Below, piece after piece: positions 50,830 through 60,007 of a stretch of 64,000 nt of DNA. Each line of letters opens with the position of its first letter. Position 1 is the first letter of the stretch. Origin of the DNA: Streptomyces sp. NBC_01216. Its GTDB lineage: Bacteria > Actinomycetota > Actinomycetes > Streptomycetales > Streptomycetaceae. Made by a program: the position numbers and the translations under genes. The notes beneath the pieces were generated by a model. It did not search any database. It saw only the letters and a program-made list of their open reading frames with translations, and had not been told where the DNA came from. Where the stretch lies: NCBI RefSeq assembly GCF_035994945.1, contig NZ_CP108677.1:4650001-4714000 (forward strand), given 5' to 3'.

Positions 50830-51149
50830 CACTTCACCAACACACCGAGCAGCCAGCCACCCACCGGCGCCGCAACCGCACCCACACCGATCGCCGTCCA
50901 CGCCACCCGCTCCACAGCCGACAGCCGTGGCCCGTGCGTCGCAGCGACCTTGACGTCCGCCTCCAGGACATCGACCCGCTTCTCCAGGCCCCGCAACTCC
51001 GTACCCTGCTCGTCCAGCGCCCGATCCGTCTGATCCGACCGCTGCACCAGCAGAGCCAGCGCGCCATCCACCCGCGCGAAACCAGTCTCCAGCGTGCCCC
51101 GAAGCCGCTCCAGCTCCAGTGCGACCTGCCCCGACTCAGCCGGCGTCAC
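50829..51149 (-). CDS. Coiled-coil membrane protein of the lysis cassette
   Basis: A 106-residue protein. Residues 1-75 are a helical heptad-rich region (LELERLRGTLETGFARVDGALALLVQR and LRGLEKRVDVLEADVKV). A C-terminal membrane helix (about 83-104, WTAIGVGAVAAPVGGWLLGVL) follows. Position next to the holin-like gene, which it overlaps by GTGA, suggests a second holin or spanin-like role. The start is GTG. Confidence 0.75.
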   Translation of the reverse strand: MTPAESGQVALELERLRGTLETGFARVDGALALLVQRSDQTDRALDEQGTELRGLEKRVDVLEADVKVAATHGPRLSAVERVAWTAIGVGAVAAPVGGWLLGVLVK

Positions 51150-51373
51150 GAGCCGCTGCCGTCTCCGTCGGTCCGCAGCCACCCCGGCAGCAACCGCTGC
51201 ACCACCGGTATCGCCATCACCCGCGTCACCGCACCCGCCACGGCCAGCGCACCAGCCACCCACGGCAGCGACTGCGGCAGGCCCGCCGTGTCCACCAGCG
51301 CGGGCAGCACCGCAGCGATACCGATCGCGGTCTGGAAGATCGTGCGCAGCGTGCGCTTCGCAGCATCAGACAT
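51146..51373 (-). CDS. Holin-like small membrane protein
   Basis: A 75-residue protein with two hydrophobic helices (about 10-32 and 38-58) and a charged C-terminus GWLRTDGDGSGS. The pattern and the position directly after the endolysin gene are those of phage holins that time lysis. GGAGCTGACC precedes the ATG. Confidence 0.75.
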   Translation of the reverse strand: MSDAAKRTLRTIFQTAIGIAAVLPALVDTAGLPQSLPWVAGALAVAGAVTRVMAIPVVQRLLPGWLRTDGDGSGS

Positions 51374-51384
51374 GGTCAGCTCCT

Positions 51385-52329
51385 TCAGTCGGTGGTGAGT
51401 CGGTCGCCGAGCTCGGCGAGCGCCGCGCGGGCCCCGGCCTCGGCGGCGGCCTGGATCTCGGATGCGTCGAGGCCGCCCGCCTGGGCGAGCGCGGTGACCG
51501 CCGCGGACAGGGCTCCGATCCGGGCGAGGATGTCGACGGTGTGCTGGTCGCCCCAGCGCAGGAACGCTGCCGCGGGACGGGGCGCGGAGTCGGGCGCGGC
51601 CGGGGAGACGAACCGCGCCCCCCACACAGCGTCGGCGACCTTTCGGATATCGGCATCGGACAGGGACACAGCAGCCTCCTCAGGGGCAGGTACGGGCGTG
51701 GTCTTGGTGGGGGCGGCGGCGAGCCGGGTACCGATCCGGTCACGCATGCCCGGCATGCCGAAGCCACGCGGGTCGCTCTTCCAGTCCGACCACTCCGAAT
51801 GCCCGATGACCGACTTGGCGCCCCAGCCGTGCGCCCGGCAGATAGCGGCCGAGACACGCTCGATCGCGGCCATCTGTTCCGGGGGCCAGGGGTCCTTCCC
51901 GTCGCCGAGGTTGATGCACTCGAAGCCGTAGAAGTGGGCGTTGCCGTCGACAGCGCCCGCGCTGCCCTGATGCTGATGCGGGGTCGGCGGGCGGGTCCCG
52001 TACCGCTCGTCGACGACTGCGGCAAGGACGGACGGGTCGCCGCCGCCCGCGTGGTTGGCACGCCCGTTGCCGACGAGGTGCACGGTGCCGTCCTTGGCGA
52101 TGACGCCGTGGCACAGCGGGCCGGGGAGCCCCGCGTAGCCGTCGTAGCAGAGCTCGACGGAGGACGCGGTGCCGCTGGAGACGGTGTGGTGGATCATCAC
52201 GCCGTTGACCGGGCCCCAGCCGCCGACGTGGTTCCGGCTGTGGGTACGCCAGCCGTCGTGTTCGACGACGGTGACGCCCTCGGCGCGCAGCGCCGCCAGG
52301 AGCCGATCCGCAGAGAGAGGTGAGGCCAT
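51385..52329 (-). CDS. Endolysin: N-acetylmuramoyl-L-alanine amidase
   Basis: Phage peptidoglycan amidase, 314 residues. The Amidase_2/PGRP zinc domain (about 20-185) has VMIHHTVSSG with the first zinc histidine, the central LVGNGRANHAGGG and the distal ligand in VIGHSEWSDWKSDPRGF. A helical C-terminal region (about 205-314) with ADIRKVADAVWGARF and DILARIGALSAAVTALAQ may bind the wall or oligomerise. No signal peptide, as expected when a holin releases it. The ATG at 52329 overlaps the upstream stop by one base. Confidence 0.93.
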   Translation of the reverse strand: MASPLSADRLLAALRAEGVTVVEHDGWRTHSRNHVGGWGPVNGVMIHHTVSSGTASSVELCYDGYAGLPGPLCHGVIAKDGTVHLVGNGRANHAGGGDPSVLAAVVDERYGTRPPTPHQHQGSAGAVDGNAHFYGFECINLGDGKDPWPPEQMAAIERVSAAICRAHGWGAKSVIGHSEWSDWKSDPRGFGMPGMRDRIGTRLAAAPTKTTPVPAPEEAAVSLSDADIRKVADAVWGARFVSPAAPDSAPRPAAAFLRWGDQHTVDILARIGALSAAVTALAQAGGLDASEIQAAAEAGARAALAELGDRLTTD

Positions 52330-52757
52330 CAGCTGATCACTCCCTCGTCCAGCAGCCGCCCGACGACCGCGATCATCAGCGCCCGGTTCTGCTCCGGTAC
52401 ATCGCTCCATGGCTTGCGGGATGCCTCGCGCGTCTCGTAGCCGTGGCTGGGTGCCAGCTCCTCGTACGCCTCGTGAAAGCTCCGGGCGATCTCTTCTGCA
52501 CTCCCCGCCATCACGCACGCTCCGGCCCAGTGCCAGGACCCGCCCTCGTGCGAGCCGTCGGGCTTGGGCTCGCCGTGGGTCACGCCACGGTTGAAAAACA
52601 TGCCCTCGGGGTTGAGCACCGCGATGTCCACGAGGAACTGGCCGTGGACGGCTGTGATGATGGCGGCCCGGCACTGCGAGGTGTACTCGCCGCCAGGAGT
52701 GCCGTAGCTGACGTAGTGGACGATGCGGCCGACAGCCGGTGTGGGCTGGTGGGTCAT
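52329..52757 (-). CDS. Phage protein of unknown function
   Basis: A 142-residue protein that recurs next to endolysin genes in Streptomyces prophages, by my memory, but has no known role. AVGRIVHYVSYGTPGGEYTSQC and the acidic helix SAEEIARSFHEAYEELAPSHG are notable. No membrane segment. Its TGA and the endolysin ATG overlap as TGATG. Confidence 0.7.
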   Translation of the reverse strand: MTHQPTPAVGRIVHYVSYGTPGGEYTSQCRAAIITAVHGQFLVDIAVLNPEGMFFNRGVTHGEPKPDGSHEGGSWHWAGACVMAGSAEEIARSFHEAYEELAPSHGYETREASRKPWSDVPEQNRALMIAVVGRLLDEGVIS

Positions 52758-52822
52758 GCGGTGCTCCAGACATGAGACAGCCCCGGACCGGAGCGGCACG
52801 GGGCGGACAGGCGAGGTGGGGG

Positions 52823-53338
52823 TTAGGCGGGGCCGGCGTAGGAGATGTCGATGTACGACCGGTAGCTGCCGGTCGCGAGGTTGAGGTTGCTGCCCGAGTT
52901 CTGTGCGGGGACGAGCTGGACGTAGTCGCCGGCGGTGAGGAGCTGAGACAGCGTCCTGGCCTCCACCGTCACCGGCACAGATGCCAGGGTGTTGCCGAAG
53001 GTGCGGGCGCGGCCTGCGCCGATCGCCGACCCGTTGACGTACCAGACGCACTCGCGGGTCGTGCCGCCCGTGCTGGCGTCGAAAGCCACAGCTCCGGCGA
53101 GGCGCCACCAGCCGGTCTGCGGCACGGTCCAGCGGGTCGGGGAGCCCGCCAGCCATCCGCCGAGGAGGTCGGACTGGACGTCGTCCCACGAAGTCGCGTT
53201 GGAGCCGGCGTCACCGCCGGTCGTGATTGCCTGCGACGCTGACCGGTAGGCGAGGAAAACCGTCGCACCGATCATGGACACGGCATTCAGACGGTCGGCG
53301 GTCAGTCTCTGGCCGGCCAGATACGGGGTGAACGGCAT
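52823..53338 (-). CDS. Phage minor structural protein (tail-tip/fibre-type)
   Basis: A 171-residue protein. The first residues MPFTPYLAGQRLTADRLNA are typical of small actinophage tail-associated proteins. The remainder is beta-rich (GWWRLAGAVAFDASTGG, YVNGSAIGAGRARTFG), like a C1q/TNF-type or fibre domain. It follows the large tail protein gene with only ten bases between, so it probably joins the tail tip. Confidence 0.7.
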   Translation of the reverse strand: MPFTPYLAGQRLTADRLNAVSMIGATVFLAYRSASQAITTGGDAGSNATSWDDVQSDLLGGWLAGSPTRWTVPQTGWWRLAGAVAFDASTGGTTRECVWYVNGSAIGAGRARTFGNTLASVPVTVEARTLSQLLTAGDYVQLVPAQNSGSNLNLATGSYRSYIDISYAGPA

Positions 53339-53348
53339 GGGATCTCCT

Positions 53349-56072
53349 CTACAGGGCGAGGTAGGTGGGGTCGGCGAGACGGACGTCCGTGCCCGCGTCG
53401 TGGCTCTTGACGATGCCGTTGACGGAGCGGGTGACGGTCGCGGTCTGTGTGGCGCCGGTGCCGGTGATCGCGGTCACCGTCATCCGCTCGCCGCCGGCCA
53501 GCACGTCGAAGGGGAAATCGGTCGGGTAGGTGGCGGAGTCGACCCAGTGCGGGCCCGTGAAAGTGGTGAAGTCGACGCTGGTGGTGGTGGCGTCGACGCT
53601 GGTGTCGATGACGCTGAACTCGGTGTCGAGGCGGGCGGTGTCGTCGAGGACGCCGATCGTCCACGGGCCAGCCGGGCTGCAGATGAGGTCGGCGTCCCAG
53701 GTGTACTGGCGGCGCTTCTCTGCCCAGCCCTGGACGTGCAGGTCGATCGGACCTGGGGGCAGCCAGGGCGGGGGGTTGATGATGCGGATACGGTCGCCGG
53801 GGCGGAGCTTGAGGAAGGCGGGGATGAGGTGGGGTGTGGCGTGGAGCTGGATCCGGACGGTGGGGTAGCGGGCCTCGTCCCAGGTACCCAGGTGCAGGAG
53901 CCAGCCGGCGATCGGTTCGGTCTGTTCGTCGGAGTGGAGGTTGAGGGTGACCTGCTCGTCGTAGATGCCGACACCGTATGGCGGGGCCAGCACGGACAGC
54001 GTGCCGTCCTCGTCGACGGCGTGCCCGTCGGACCCGTCGCGGCGGGAGACAGTGATGTCGTTGCGGGTGGCTTCGTCGTCTTCGACCGGCTCCAGCGGCA
54101 CGCCGACCTCGGCGGCGGCGTAGTCGAGGGTGAGGCGTACGGGCTGGTTGTACAGGGTGTGGCGGTCGCGGTAGACGAGGCGGGCATCGGTCAGATCCTC
54201 GTGGAGGATTCCCCCGTCACAGTCCGCGGACTCCTGCAGCAGAGGCAGCAGCGCGTCGGGGCTCTGTGGGCCGAGGAGCTCGGCCGTGCTGGTGGGGTCG
54301 CCGTGGTAGGTCACGAGAGAGACGGTGGCAGCCTCCTCCACAGCCAGGCGCTCCATCCGTTCGGTGGCGCTCTCACCGTCGAATCCGGTGTCGGCGGAGT
54401 CGTAGGCGGGGCCGATCACGTCGGCTGACCAGACGGTGAGGTGGCCGATGCGAATGTTCGGCAGGCCGGAACCGAAGACCGTGTTGATACTGGTGATCTG
54501 GCCAAGGGTGCCGGCCACGGAGGAGGAATAGACCCCATTGGCCCCACCGACCTGGGTCCATGTGATTTTCCAGTCGATGTTCCCGCCGTTCTGTGTGGCG
54601 AGGAATTCAAGGCGCCACCAGCCCTCGAAAAGCTCGCTGCCGGTAGCAACGACCTCGTTGACGACGAGCGTGCCGATCGCGTCGTAGCCCAGGATGTGGC
54701 TGCTGGTCGCACCCATGGTGATGCGCCAGCGGCGGATCGTGCCGCTGGTCTGCCAGGACAGCATCTCCTGCTCGGAGCCGGGCGCGGTGCCGTCGACGCG
54801 GTAGGGCATGCACAGGGCCCACGTGGTGGAGGGGCTCGCGGGGCCGGGTACGGTCCCGAGCATGCTGCCGCCGGGGTCGACGATGGGCAGGGCGGACGAC
54901 CCGCCAAGGGTGTCGTCCTGCGAGAAGTCAAAGCCTGCCACGCTGAGCGGAGCGACACCGCCGAGTGGGCTATAGGCGCGTGACGCACCCTCGGATTCCT
55001 CGCACGGCCAGTAGGCCAGCAAACTTGCCTGGGAGGGCAGACGGCGCCGCAGTGTGGATGGCAGCGCCTTCTTGCCCTGGGTGAGGCGGCGCAGGGCACC
55101 GGCTGCTTCGATGGGGACCCACACGTCGCTACCGGTGGCGTCCCAGCGGGCCGGCCAGGCTGCCACAGCCCCCTGGAAGCGGAATTCCTCATCGGAGACG
55201 GTGGCGCCGGCGGACAGGGTCCAGGTCCGGCCCGCGCCGTCCGTGAAGCTGGTGGTGCCGGGAGTTTGGGCGGTCAGGTCCGGGGTGGCGACCACGGTGC
55301 CGTCGATGCCGTCACGGACCTGCGCGGCGTAGATACGGCGTTCGTGGTTGGTGAAAACGAGGGCGGCCAGGTCGCCGAGCTCGACGGAGGCGGTCGAGCT
55401 GTAGATGCTGGTGGTGCCGCTGGTGGTGACGGTCTGCCCGATTTCGACCCACGGCCCGGCCAGGCTATCGGCGATGTAGTACGTAAGGGTGTAGCCACCG
55501 GACCCGTTGTCGACGTCGAGAGCCGCGCGGACTGCCATCCTCGGGCCGAGGGGCCGCAGTACCGGGGAGCGGTGCTCGATGATGCTCGCGCCGTCCGGGG
55601 ACCAGGTCAGCAGCAGCTCGCCCTCGCCTGTGACGATGAGCCGCCAGGACCGCTGATTCCCGGACGCGACGTACTTGCCGATCAGCTCGTAGCCGATACC
55701 CACCCCCGTCCACTGCTGCGGCATGACCTCCACCCGGACGTCGATGTCGCCGGTGATGTCCAGCGAGGCGTGGTCGGGCGTGGTCGCCCGGCCCGCGACG
55801 TCCTCGGGGATGTACAGGTACGGCTGGCCCCCCGCGCTGATGCACCGGATCGGTGTGTTGCGGCCGATCCGCCCGTAGTACATCGGGTTACGCGAGCTGT
55901 ACTTCCCGCTGCGGTTGTTCAGGGTGAGGCTGGCTTTGGACGGCTGGGTGCGGGAGGTGGCGCTGGAGCGGCCGTGCCGGATGACGATCGGGTCGCGGTC
56001 GTAGACGTCGGGGGTGATGTCGGTCCACTCCCCGCCGATCTGGAGCTCGACCCGGTCGGAGGGGAGTGCCAC
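53349..56072 (-). CDS. Large minor tail protein
   Basis: A 907-residue structural protein. The N-terminus (ELQIGGEWTDITPDVYDRDPIVIRHG, with SRTQPSKASLTLNNRSGKYSSRNP) is a tail-hub signature of actinophages. Two or more beta-sandwich regions that look like concanavalin/LamG folds follow (for example VRVEVMPQQWTGVGIGY and WRLEFLATQNGGNIDWKI). The C-terminal part resembles baseplate hub domains (PGDRIRIINPPPWLPPGPIDLHVQGW). It probably forms the tail tip that contacts the cell wall. Confidence 0.85.
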   Translation of the reverse strand: MALPSDRVELQIGGEWTDITPDVYDRDPIVIRHGRSSATSRTQPSKASLTLNNRSGKYSSRNPMYYGRIGRNTPIRCISAGGQPYLYIPEDVAGRATTPDHASLDITGDIDVRVEVMPQQWTGVGIGYELIGKYVASGNQRSWRLIVTGEGELLLTWSPDGASIIEHRSPVLRPLGPRMAVRAALDVDNGSGGYTLTYYIADSLAGPWVEIGQTVTTSGTTSIYSSTASVELGDLAALVFTNHERRIYAAQVRDGIDGTVVATPDLTAQTPGTTSFTDGAGRTWTLSAGATVSDEEFRFQGAVAAWPARWDATGSDVWVPIEAAGALRRLTQGKKALPSTLRRRLPSQASLLAYWPCEESEGASRAYSPLGGVAPLSVAGFDFSQDDTLGGSSALPIVDPGGSMLGTVPGPASPSTTWALCMPYRVDGTAPGSEQEMLSWQTSGTIRRWRITMGATSSHILGYDAIGTLVVNEVVATGSELFEGWWRLEFLATQNGGNIDWKITWTQVGGANGVYSSSVAGTLGQITSINTVFGSGLPNIRIGHLTVWSADVIGPAYDSADTGFDGESATERMERLAVEEAATVSLVTYHGDPTSTAELLGPQSPDALLPLLQESADCDGGILHEDLTDARLVYRDRHTLYNQPVRLTLDYAAAEVGVPLEPVEDDEATRNDITVSRRDGSDGHAVDEDGTLSVLAPPYGVGIYDEQVTLNLHSDEQTEPIAGWLLHLGTWDEARYPTVRIQLHATPHLIPAFLKLRPGDRIRIINPPPWLPPGPIDLHVQGWAEKRRQYTWDADLICSPAGPWTIGVLDDTARLDTEFSVIDTSVDATTTSVDFTTFTGPHWVDSATYPTDFPFDVLAGGERMTVTAITGTGATQTATVTRSVNGIVKSHDAGTDVRLADPTYLAL

Positions 56073-56080
56073 GGTGTCTC

Positions 56081-58039
56081 CTATCGTCGGGCGAGGGTGG
56101 TCACGTCGCCGTAGCCGTCGGTGCGGACCCAGTCCTGAATGACGCCGATGAGGGCGTCGGTGCCGCCGGTGACGTCGATGACGACGCGGGCGGTGGCGGG
56201 CTGTACCCGGGCGGTGGACGGCGCGCGGACACCCTGCCCCATGCTGATCATCTGCTCCAGGCGAGACAGCGGCAGCACCGCCTCCTGCTCCGGGCCCTCA
56301 CCGATCATGGCGAGGGTGGGGCCGGTGGTGATGCCGCCGTCAGCAAGGTACGGAATGTAGGGAACGTGAGGGATGCTCACCCCGGGGACCCGGTTGGCGC
56401 CGGAGATCAGGGAGTTGATGCCGCCGATTGCGCCGTTGATGAGGCCGATCGCGCCGTTGAGGGCGGAGCGCAGGCCGTGGGTGATGCCGCCCCACATGCC
56501 GGAGAAGAAGGATCCAATGCGGCGGACGGCGTCGCGGACGGTGCGGGTGACGGTGTCCCACTGGGTGCGGACCCAGCCGGTGATCTGCCCCCAGTTTTTG
56601 ATGATGATCCCGATCGGGTTGAAGTTCATGAACTTCGTCTTGATCGCTTCGATCGCTTCCCGGACGGTGCGGGTGATGTCGTCCCACAGGCCGGAGAAGT
56701 AGTCCGAGATTGCGTCCCACACCTGGTGGGCCTTCATACTGATCCAGTCCCACAGCATCCCGAGCTGCTGCTTCACCCAGTCCCATTTGGCAACCAGGAT
56801 GACGACGATCGCGATCAGGGCGACGATCCCGAGGATGATCCACGCGATTGGGTTGGCGAGCATCGCCAAATTGACCAGCCAGATCACGGCGGCCATGATG
56901 CCCAGCGCGACCGCCAGGCCCAGGATGATCGGCGCCAGCGTCTTGACGATCTCCTTGTGTTCGGAGAAGAACTCCGATGCCTTCTTCACCAGCGGCAGGA
57001 GGGCCTCGCCCAGGGTCATCTGCAGCGTCCGCAGGGCGGCGTCCATCTGCTGCGCGGGGTCCTTCTCCATGGCGTCCGTCATCGCCTTGCTCGCGCCCGC
57101 AGTCTTATCCAGCCCGTTGGCCGCGGCGGCGCCGTCCGCGGACAGCTGCAGCAGGGTGTTGCCCATGTCCTCGCCGGGCCCGCCGAAAAGGGCGGCTTGC
57201 AGCATCGTCCGCTCGGTCTGGTCCGTGACGCCCTTCAGCGCGGTGATGATCTGGTCGAAAGCCTTGGTGCCCTGGCCCGTGTTGACGAGCTTCTGAATGT
57301 CTTTGACGTCGAGCTTCAGCGCCTTGAGAGGCTCTTTCACCGCGTCTGTGTCGGCCAGCCGCAGAGAGAGCTCCTTCAGCGCGTCGCCCACCTTGTCGAT
57401 CTCGAAAAGCGGGTTTTTCGCGGCCTCGGCCAGCAGGCCCATCATGTCCGGCCCCGTGAACCCGAGCTGGTCGAAAAACTCTCCGTACTCCTTCGTCAGG
57501 ACTGGGAGTTCCTCGCGGAATGCCTTGGGGAGCTTCTGCGCGGTCGCGGTGAGGAGGTCGAGGGCCTCCACGCCGTCCTTGGCCAGGCCGGTCTTAATGA
57601 GGGTGCCGACACCCTGCATGCTCTCGGTGACGTCGAACTCGAAGCGCTTGGCAAGCGCCTCGGCGCCCTTGGCCATCTGCTGAAGCTCGGCGTCCGTGGC
57701 CTTGCCCAGGCCGCCGATGCTCGAGACGACCGCGTCGACCGTGTCGGCGATGCCGTCCAGCGACTCGCCGAACCCGGCGGAGTAGACGGCGCCCGCGATG
57801 CCGCCGGCGCGCTCGGCCTCGGCCTGGGTCAGCCCGAGGGAATCCTTCAGCTTGCTCTGCGCGGCGTCGATGTCCATCGCGGCGCTGATGCCGACCGCGA
57901 AAACCGCGCCCGCGGCGAGACCGGCGGCGGCAGCCGGAGCGGCCAAGCCGTCGAGCTTCCCGGCAACTGCGTCGGTGCCTTCGTCCACGGCCGAGGAGTC
58001 GACCCCGATGCGAACAAGGAGCTCATCCAGGATGGTCAC
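56081..58039 (-). CDS. Tail tape measure protein
   Basis: A 652-residue protein that sets tail length. Residues 1-330 are helical (DSSAVDEGTDAVAGKLDGLAAPAAAAGLAAGAVFAVG and long Ala/Glu stretches). A cluster of hydrophobic helices lies at about 370-425 (ILGLAVALGIMAAVIWLVNLAMLANPIAWIILGIVAL). Typical repeats with tryptophan follow (WDWVKQQLGMLWDWI, GLWDDITRT). The C-terminus has a Gly-rich SIPHVPYIPYLADGG. At about 1.5 angstrom per residue the tail would be near 100 nm. The gene overlaps the upstream chaperone gene by four bases. Confidence 0.93.
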   Translation of the reverse strand: MTILDELLVRIGVDSSAVDEGTDAVAGKLDGLAAPAAAAGLAAGAVFAVGISAAMDIDAAQSKLKDSLGLTQAEAERAGGIAGAVYSAGFGESLDGIADTVDAVVSSIGGLGKATDAELQQMAKGAEALAKRFEFDVTESMQGVGTLIKTGLAKDGVEALDLLTATAQKLPKAFREELPVLTKEYGEFFDQLGFTGPDMMGLLAEAAKNPLFEIDKVGDALKELSLRLADTDAVKEPLKALKLDVKDIQKLVNTGQGTKAFDQIITALKGVTDQTERTMLQAALFGGPGEDMGNTLLQLSADGAAAANGLDKTAGASKAMTDAMEKDPAQQMDAALRTLQMTLGEALLPLVKKASEFFSEHKEIVKTLAPIILGLAVALGIMAAVIWLVNLAMLANPIAWIILGIVALIAIVVILVAKWDWVKQQLGMLWDWISMKAHQVWDAISDYFSGLWDDITRTVREAIEAIKTKFMNFNPIGIIIKNWGQITGWVRTQWDTVTRTVRDAVRRIGSFFSGMWGGITHGLRSALNGAIGLINGAIGGINSLISGANRVPGVSIPHVPYIPYLADGGITTGPTLAMIGEGPEQEAVLPLSRLEQMISMGQGVRAPSTARVQPATARVVIDVTGGTDALIGVIQDWVRTDGYGDVTTLARR

Positions 58040-58329
58040 GTGGGTCTCCGTCCTCGCCGCCCGGGGTGCTCGGGCGCGTCGTATCGGTCCTGGATCCCGC
58101 GGACCGCGGCCAGCAGCTCATGCCCGGTCCGGCGCGGCCTGGCGGCCTGGCTCCACCGGATCAAGTGGTCCTTGAGCTTGGGTCGCTGGCCCTTCTTCAT
58201 GTGCGGGGCGGCCACGTCCATCCCCAGGCGCGCGGCCACCACGTCCAGCCGCTGCGGGCCGATGGGCCCGTACAGGTTCTGGTAGGCGATCAGGTGGATG
58301 AGCTCCTCCTCGGTGAACCTGGCCATCAC
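58036..58329 (-). CDS. Tail assembly chaperone, frameshift-extension part (T)
   Basis: A 97-residue frame that begins in GTG-ATG and reads ARFTEEELIHLIAYQNLYGP, continuing with a basic tail. Sequence in the same frame extends upstream past this GTG (PELKLLYDLSAAYRIPPGEV) to the slippery heptamer at 58398-58404, so it is most likely made as a fusion to the upstream G protein after -1 frameshifting. Internal initiation remains possible. The C-terminus overlaps the tape measure start by four bases. Confidence 0.8.
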   Translation of the reverse strand: MMARFTEEELIHLIAYQNLYGPIGPQRLDVVAARLGMDVAAPHMKKGQRPKLKDHLIRWSQAARPRRTGHELLAAVRGIQDRYDAPEHPGRRGRRPT

Positions 58330-58376
58330 CTCGCCCGGGGGGATGCGGTAGGCGGCGGACAGGTCGTAGAGGAGTT

Positions 58377-58790
58377 TCAGCTCTGGTCGCCGTCGGAGTT
58401 TCCCTCCGCGTCCCGCACCTTCTGGGTGAAGTCCTTGTCGTCGTCGGACAGGTGCCGCACCAGCTCGAACAGGCCGTTGACGATGCCGGCGGACCGGCCG
58501 CTGAGGATCGAGATGCCCTCGCGGAGGTCAGGGAAGACGAGCTCGTCGGTGTCCTGGTCCCGCAGAGACTTGGCGACGATCTCCGCCTTCCGGGAGCGGA
58601 TCGTCATCTCCACGCCCGTGGCCGAGTCGCGGCGGGTCATCTTCGTCAGGCTGTTCTGGTACGCCTCCCAGTCCCCCGAGGGCAGGCCGCACACCCGGAA
58701 GCGGGCGCCGGGCGCCCACTCGGGGATCTCCACGTCGTCCTGGACCCGGATGTCCTGGGCCTGGCGGATGAGGTCCTTCAGCGATGCCAT
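58377..58790 (-). CDS. Tail assembly chaperone (G)
   Basis: A 137-residue acidic protein located between tail tube and tape measure, where siphoviruses encode their chaperones. SLKDLIRQAQDIRVQDDVEIPEWAPGARFRV and the helical C-terminus GLFELVRHLSDDDKDFTQ are visible. Near its 3' end a slippery GGGAAAC is in the correct phase for a -1 shift into the next frame, 21 bases before its stop. Confidence 0.88.
   Translation of the reverse strand: MASLKDLIRQAQDIRVQDDVEIPEWAPGARFRVCGLPSGDWEAYQNSLTKMTRRDSATGVEMTIRSRKAEIVAKSLRDQDTDELVFPDLREGISILSGRSAGIVNGLFELVRHLSDDDKDFTQKVRDAEGNSDGDQS
58398..58404 (-). promoter_or_regulatory. Programmed -1 frameshift slippery site
   Basis: GGGAAAC on the minus strand, with codons GAG-GGA-AAC in the G frame, fits the X-XXY-YYZ rule. 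After a -1 slip the reading continues CTC-CGA-CGG into the T frame without a stop. Confidence 0.8.
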
Positions 58791-58802
58791 GGGTCAGCCT
58801 CC

Positions 58803-59234
58803 TCAGCCAGTCGCGGTCAGCGTCGGCTTGCCGCTGATCTTGAAGGTGGCGGTGCGTTCCATCTTGTCTTCGATGGGGTAGGCGTCGCCGAGGTCGGTGA
58901 TCAGGGCGGAGAACCCCCAGGTGTGCTCGTCGTCGTCGCCCGGCAGGATGATGACCTGGTAGGCGCGCAGGTCGTCTTCCTCGAAGTCGGCGTCGAGCGC
59001 GGCATGCGTGGAGTTGCCCGGGTCGTAGTTCAAGGTGATCTCCACCTCGCCGCCGTCCTTCAGGCCCTTGATGAACTCGCGGTATTTGTCCGGCGAGTCG
59101 TGGGCCGTGACCTCGATGGCCTCCCGCGAGCGGGACGGGCCGGAGATGTCGCTGACGTTGGCGATCACGCCGAAAGCTCCGCTGCCGGTGGTGTCGCGCA
59201 GGAACTGCGTACCGAAGGCATCCTGACCTGCCAT
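58803..59234 (-). CDS. Major tail tube protein
   Basis: A 143-residue protein. FGVIANVSDISGPSRSREAIEVTAHDSPDKYREFIKGLKDGGEVEITLNYDP-type sequence is characteristic of siphovirus tail tube subunits (lambda gpV/TP901 family), with a beta-rich fold. It lies directly before the chaperone pair, as usual. GGAGG-like purines precede the ATG. Confidence 0.92.
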   Translation of the reverse strand: MAGQDAFGTQFLRDTTGSGAFGVIANVSDISGPSRSREAIEVTAHDSPDKYREFIKGLKDGGEVEITLNYDPGNSTHAALDADFEEDDLRAYQVIILPGDDDEHTWGFSALITDLGDAYPIEDKMERTATFKISGKPTLTATG

Positions 59235-59235
59235 G

Positions 59236-59574
59236 TCAGACTCCCAGCTTGATGACGAGGACGGTCACGGAGGTGACGGCGTCGTAGGTGATGGCCGCGA
59301 GGCCGGTGGCGCCACGGAAGAGGTTGGTGAGGGGGATGAGCCCGAACTCGCCAGCGGCGACCACGAGGGTGGCGTCGGCGACGGCGTGCCCGTCCTTGGT
59401 GCCCGGAGTGACGATCGTCGCCGTGTGCGGGGAGGCGTCCCCGTTGAACATGACGAGGGCGTAGCCGACGCCGACGGGGGCGGTGTCACCGCCGGCACCG
59501 GCCGCGGTCGCGGCGCCTTCGAGATCGGCCAGGCCACCGACCGTGGTCACGGTCGTCGCTGTGAGCGCTGCCAT
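59236..59574 (-). CDS. Phage structural protein, unknown
   Basis: A 112-residue Ala/Thr/Val-rich protein (MAALTATTVTTVGGLADLEGAA) with predicted beta strands through LVMFNGDASPHTATIV and FGLIPLTNLFRG. It is similar in style to small decoration or tail-associated proteins, but I cannot assign it. It ends one base before the tail tube gene. Confidence 0.65.
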   Translation of the reverse strand: MAALTATTVTTVGGLADLEGAATAAGAGGDTAPVGVGYALVMFNGDASPHTATIVTPGTKDGHAVADATLVVAAGEFGLIPLTNLFRGATGLAAITYDAVTSVTVLVIKLGV

Positions 59575-59590
59575 CGCAGGCTCCTTTCAG

Positions 59591-60007
59591 TCAGGGTGTT
59601 TGCTCGGTGACAATGCGGTAGCGCAGCACGACGTGCCGGATGTCTCCCGGCGGCTCAGGGTCGGTGAGCGTCTGGCTGAACTCGTACCGGGTAACGATGT
59701 GGTCCAGCCCCGTGATCGTCAGGGGCTGATGGTCCAGCAGCGCGGTGACGGCCGCTGCGATGGACAGGCCCTGACTGTGACCGCGGTGCTGCGACCACAC
59801 GTGCAACGTGATGACGGTCTCCCGGCCGAACCGGCCGTGCGCGTTGTCAGGGGTCTCGATCGCCTCACCGATCACGACGAACGGGTAGTCGGCCGATTCG
59901 GGGACGTAGTCGTACACGCCGCTGATGAGGGCCATCAGCGGCGCGTTGCCGGTGAGTGTGCTGTAGACGGCCTGCTGCACGGGAAGCATCGGGGCCGGGG
60001 CGGTCAC
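59591..60007 (-). CDS. Tail terminator protein (DUF3168-like)
   Basis: A 138-residue protein. VQQAVYSTLTGNAPLMALISGVYDYVP at the start and the strand pattern FVVIGEAIETP and VITLHVWSQHRGHSQG are typical of DUF3168 tail terminators (lambda gpU role), which cap the tail tube and join it to the head. Its start overlaps the upstream gene by four bases. Confidence 0.85.
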   Translation of the reverse strand: MTAPAPMLPVQQAVYSTLTGNAPLMALISGVYDYVPESADYPFVVIGEAIETPDNAHGRFGRETVITLHVWSQHRGHSQGLSIAAAVTALLDHQPLTITGLDHIVTRYEFSQTLTDPEPPGDIRHVVLRYRIVTEQTP

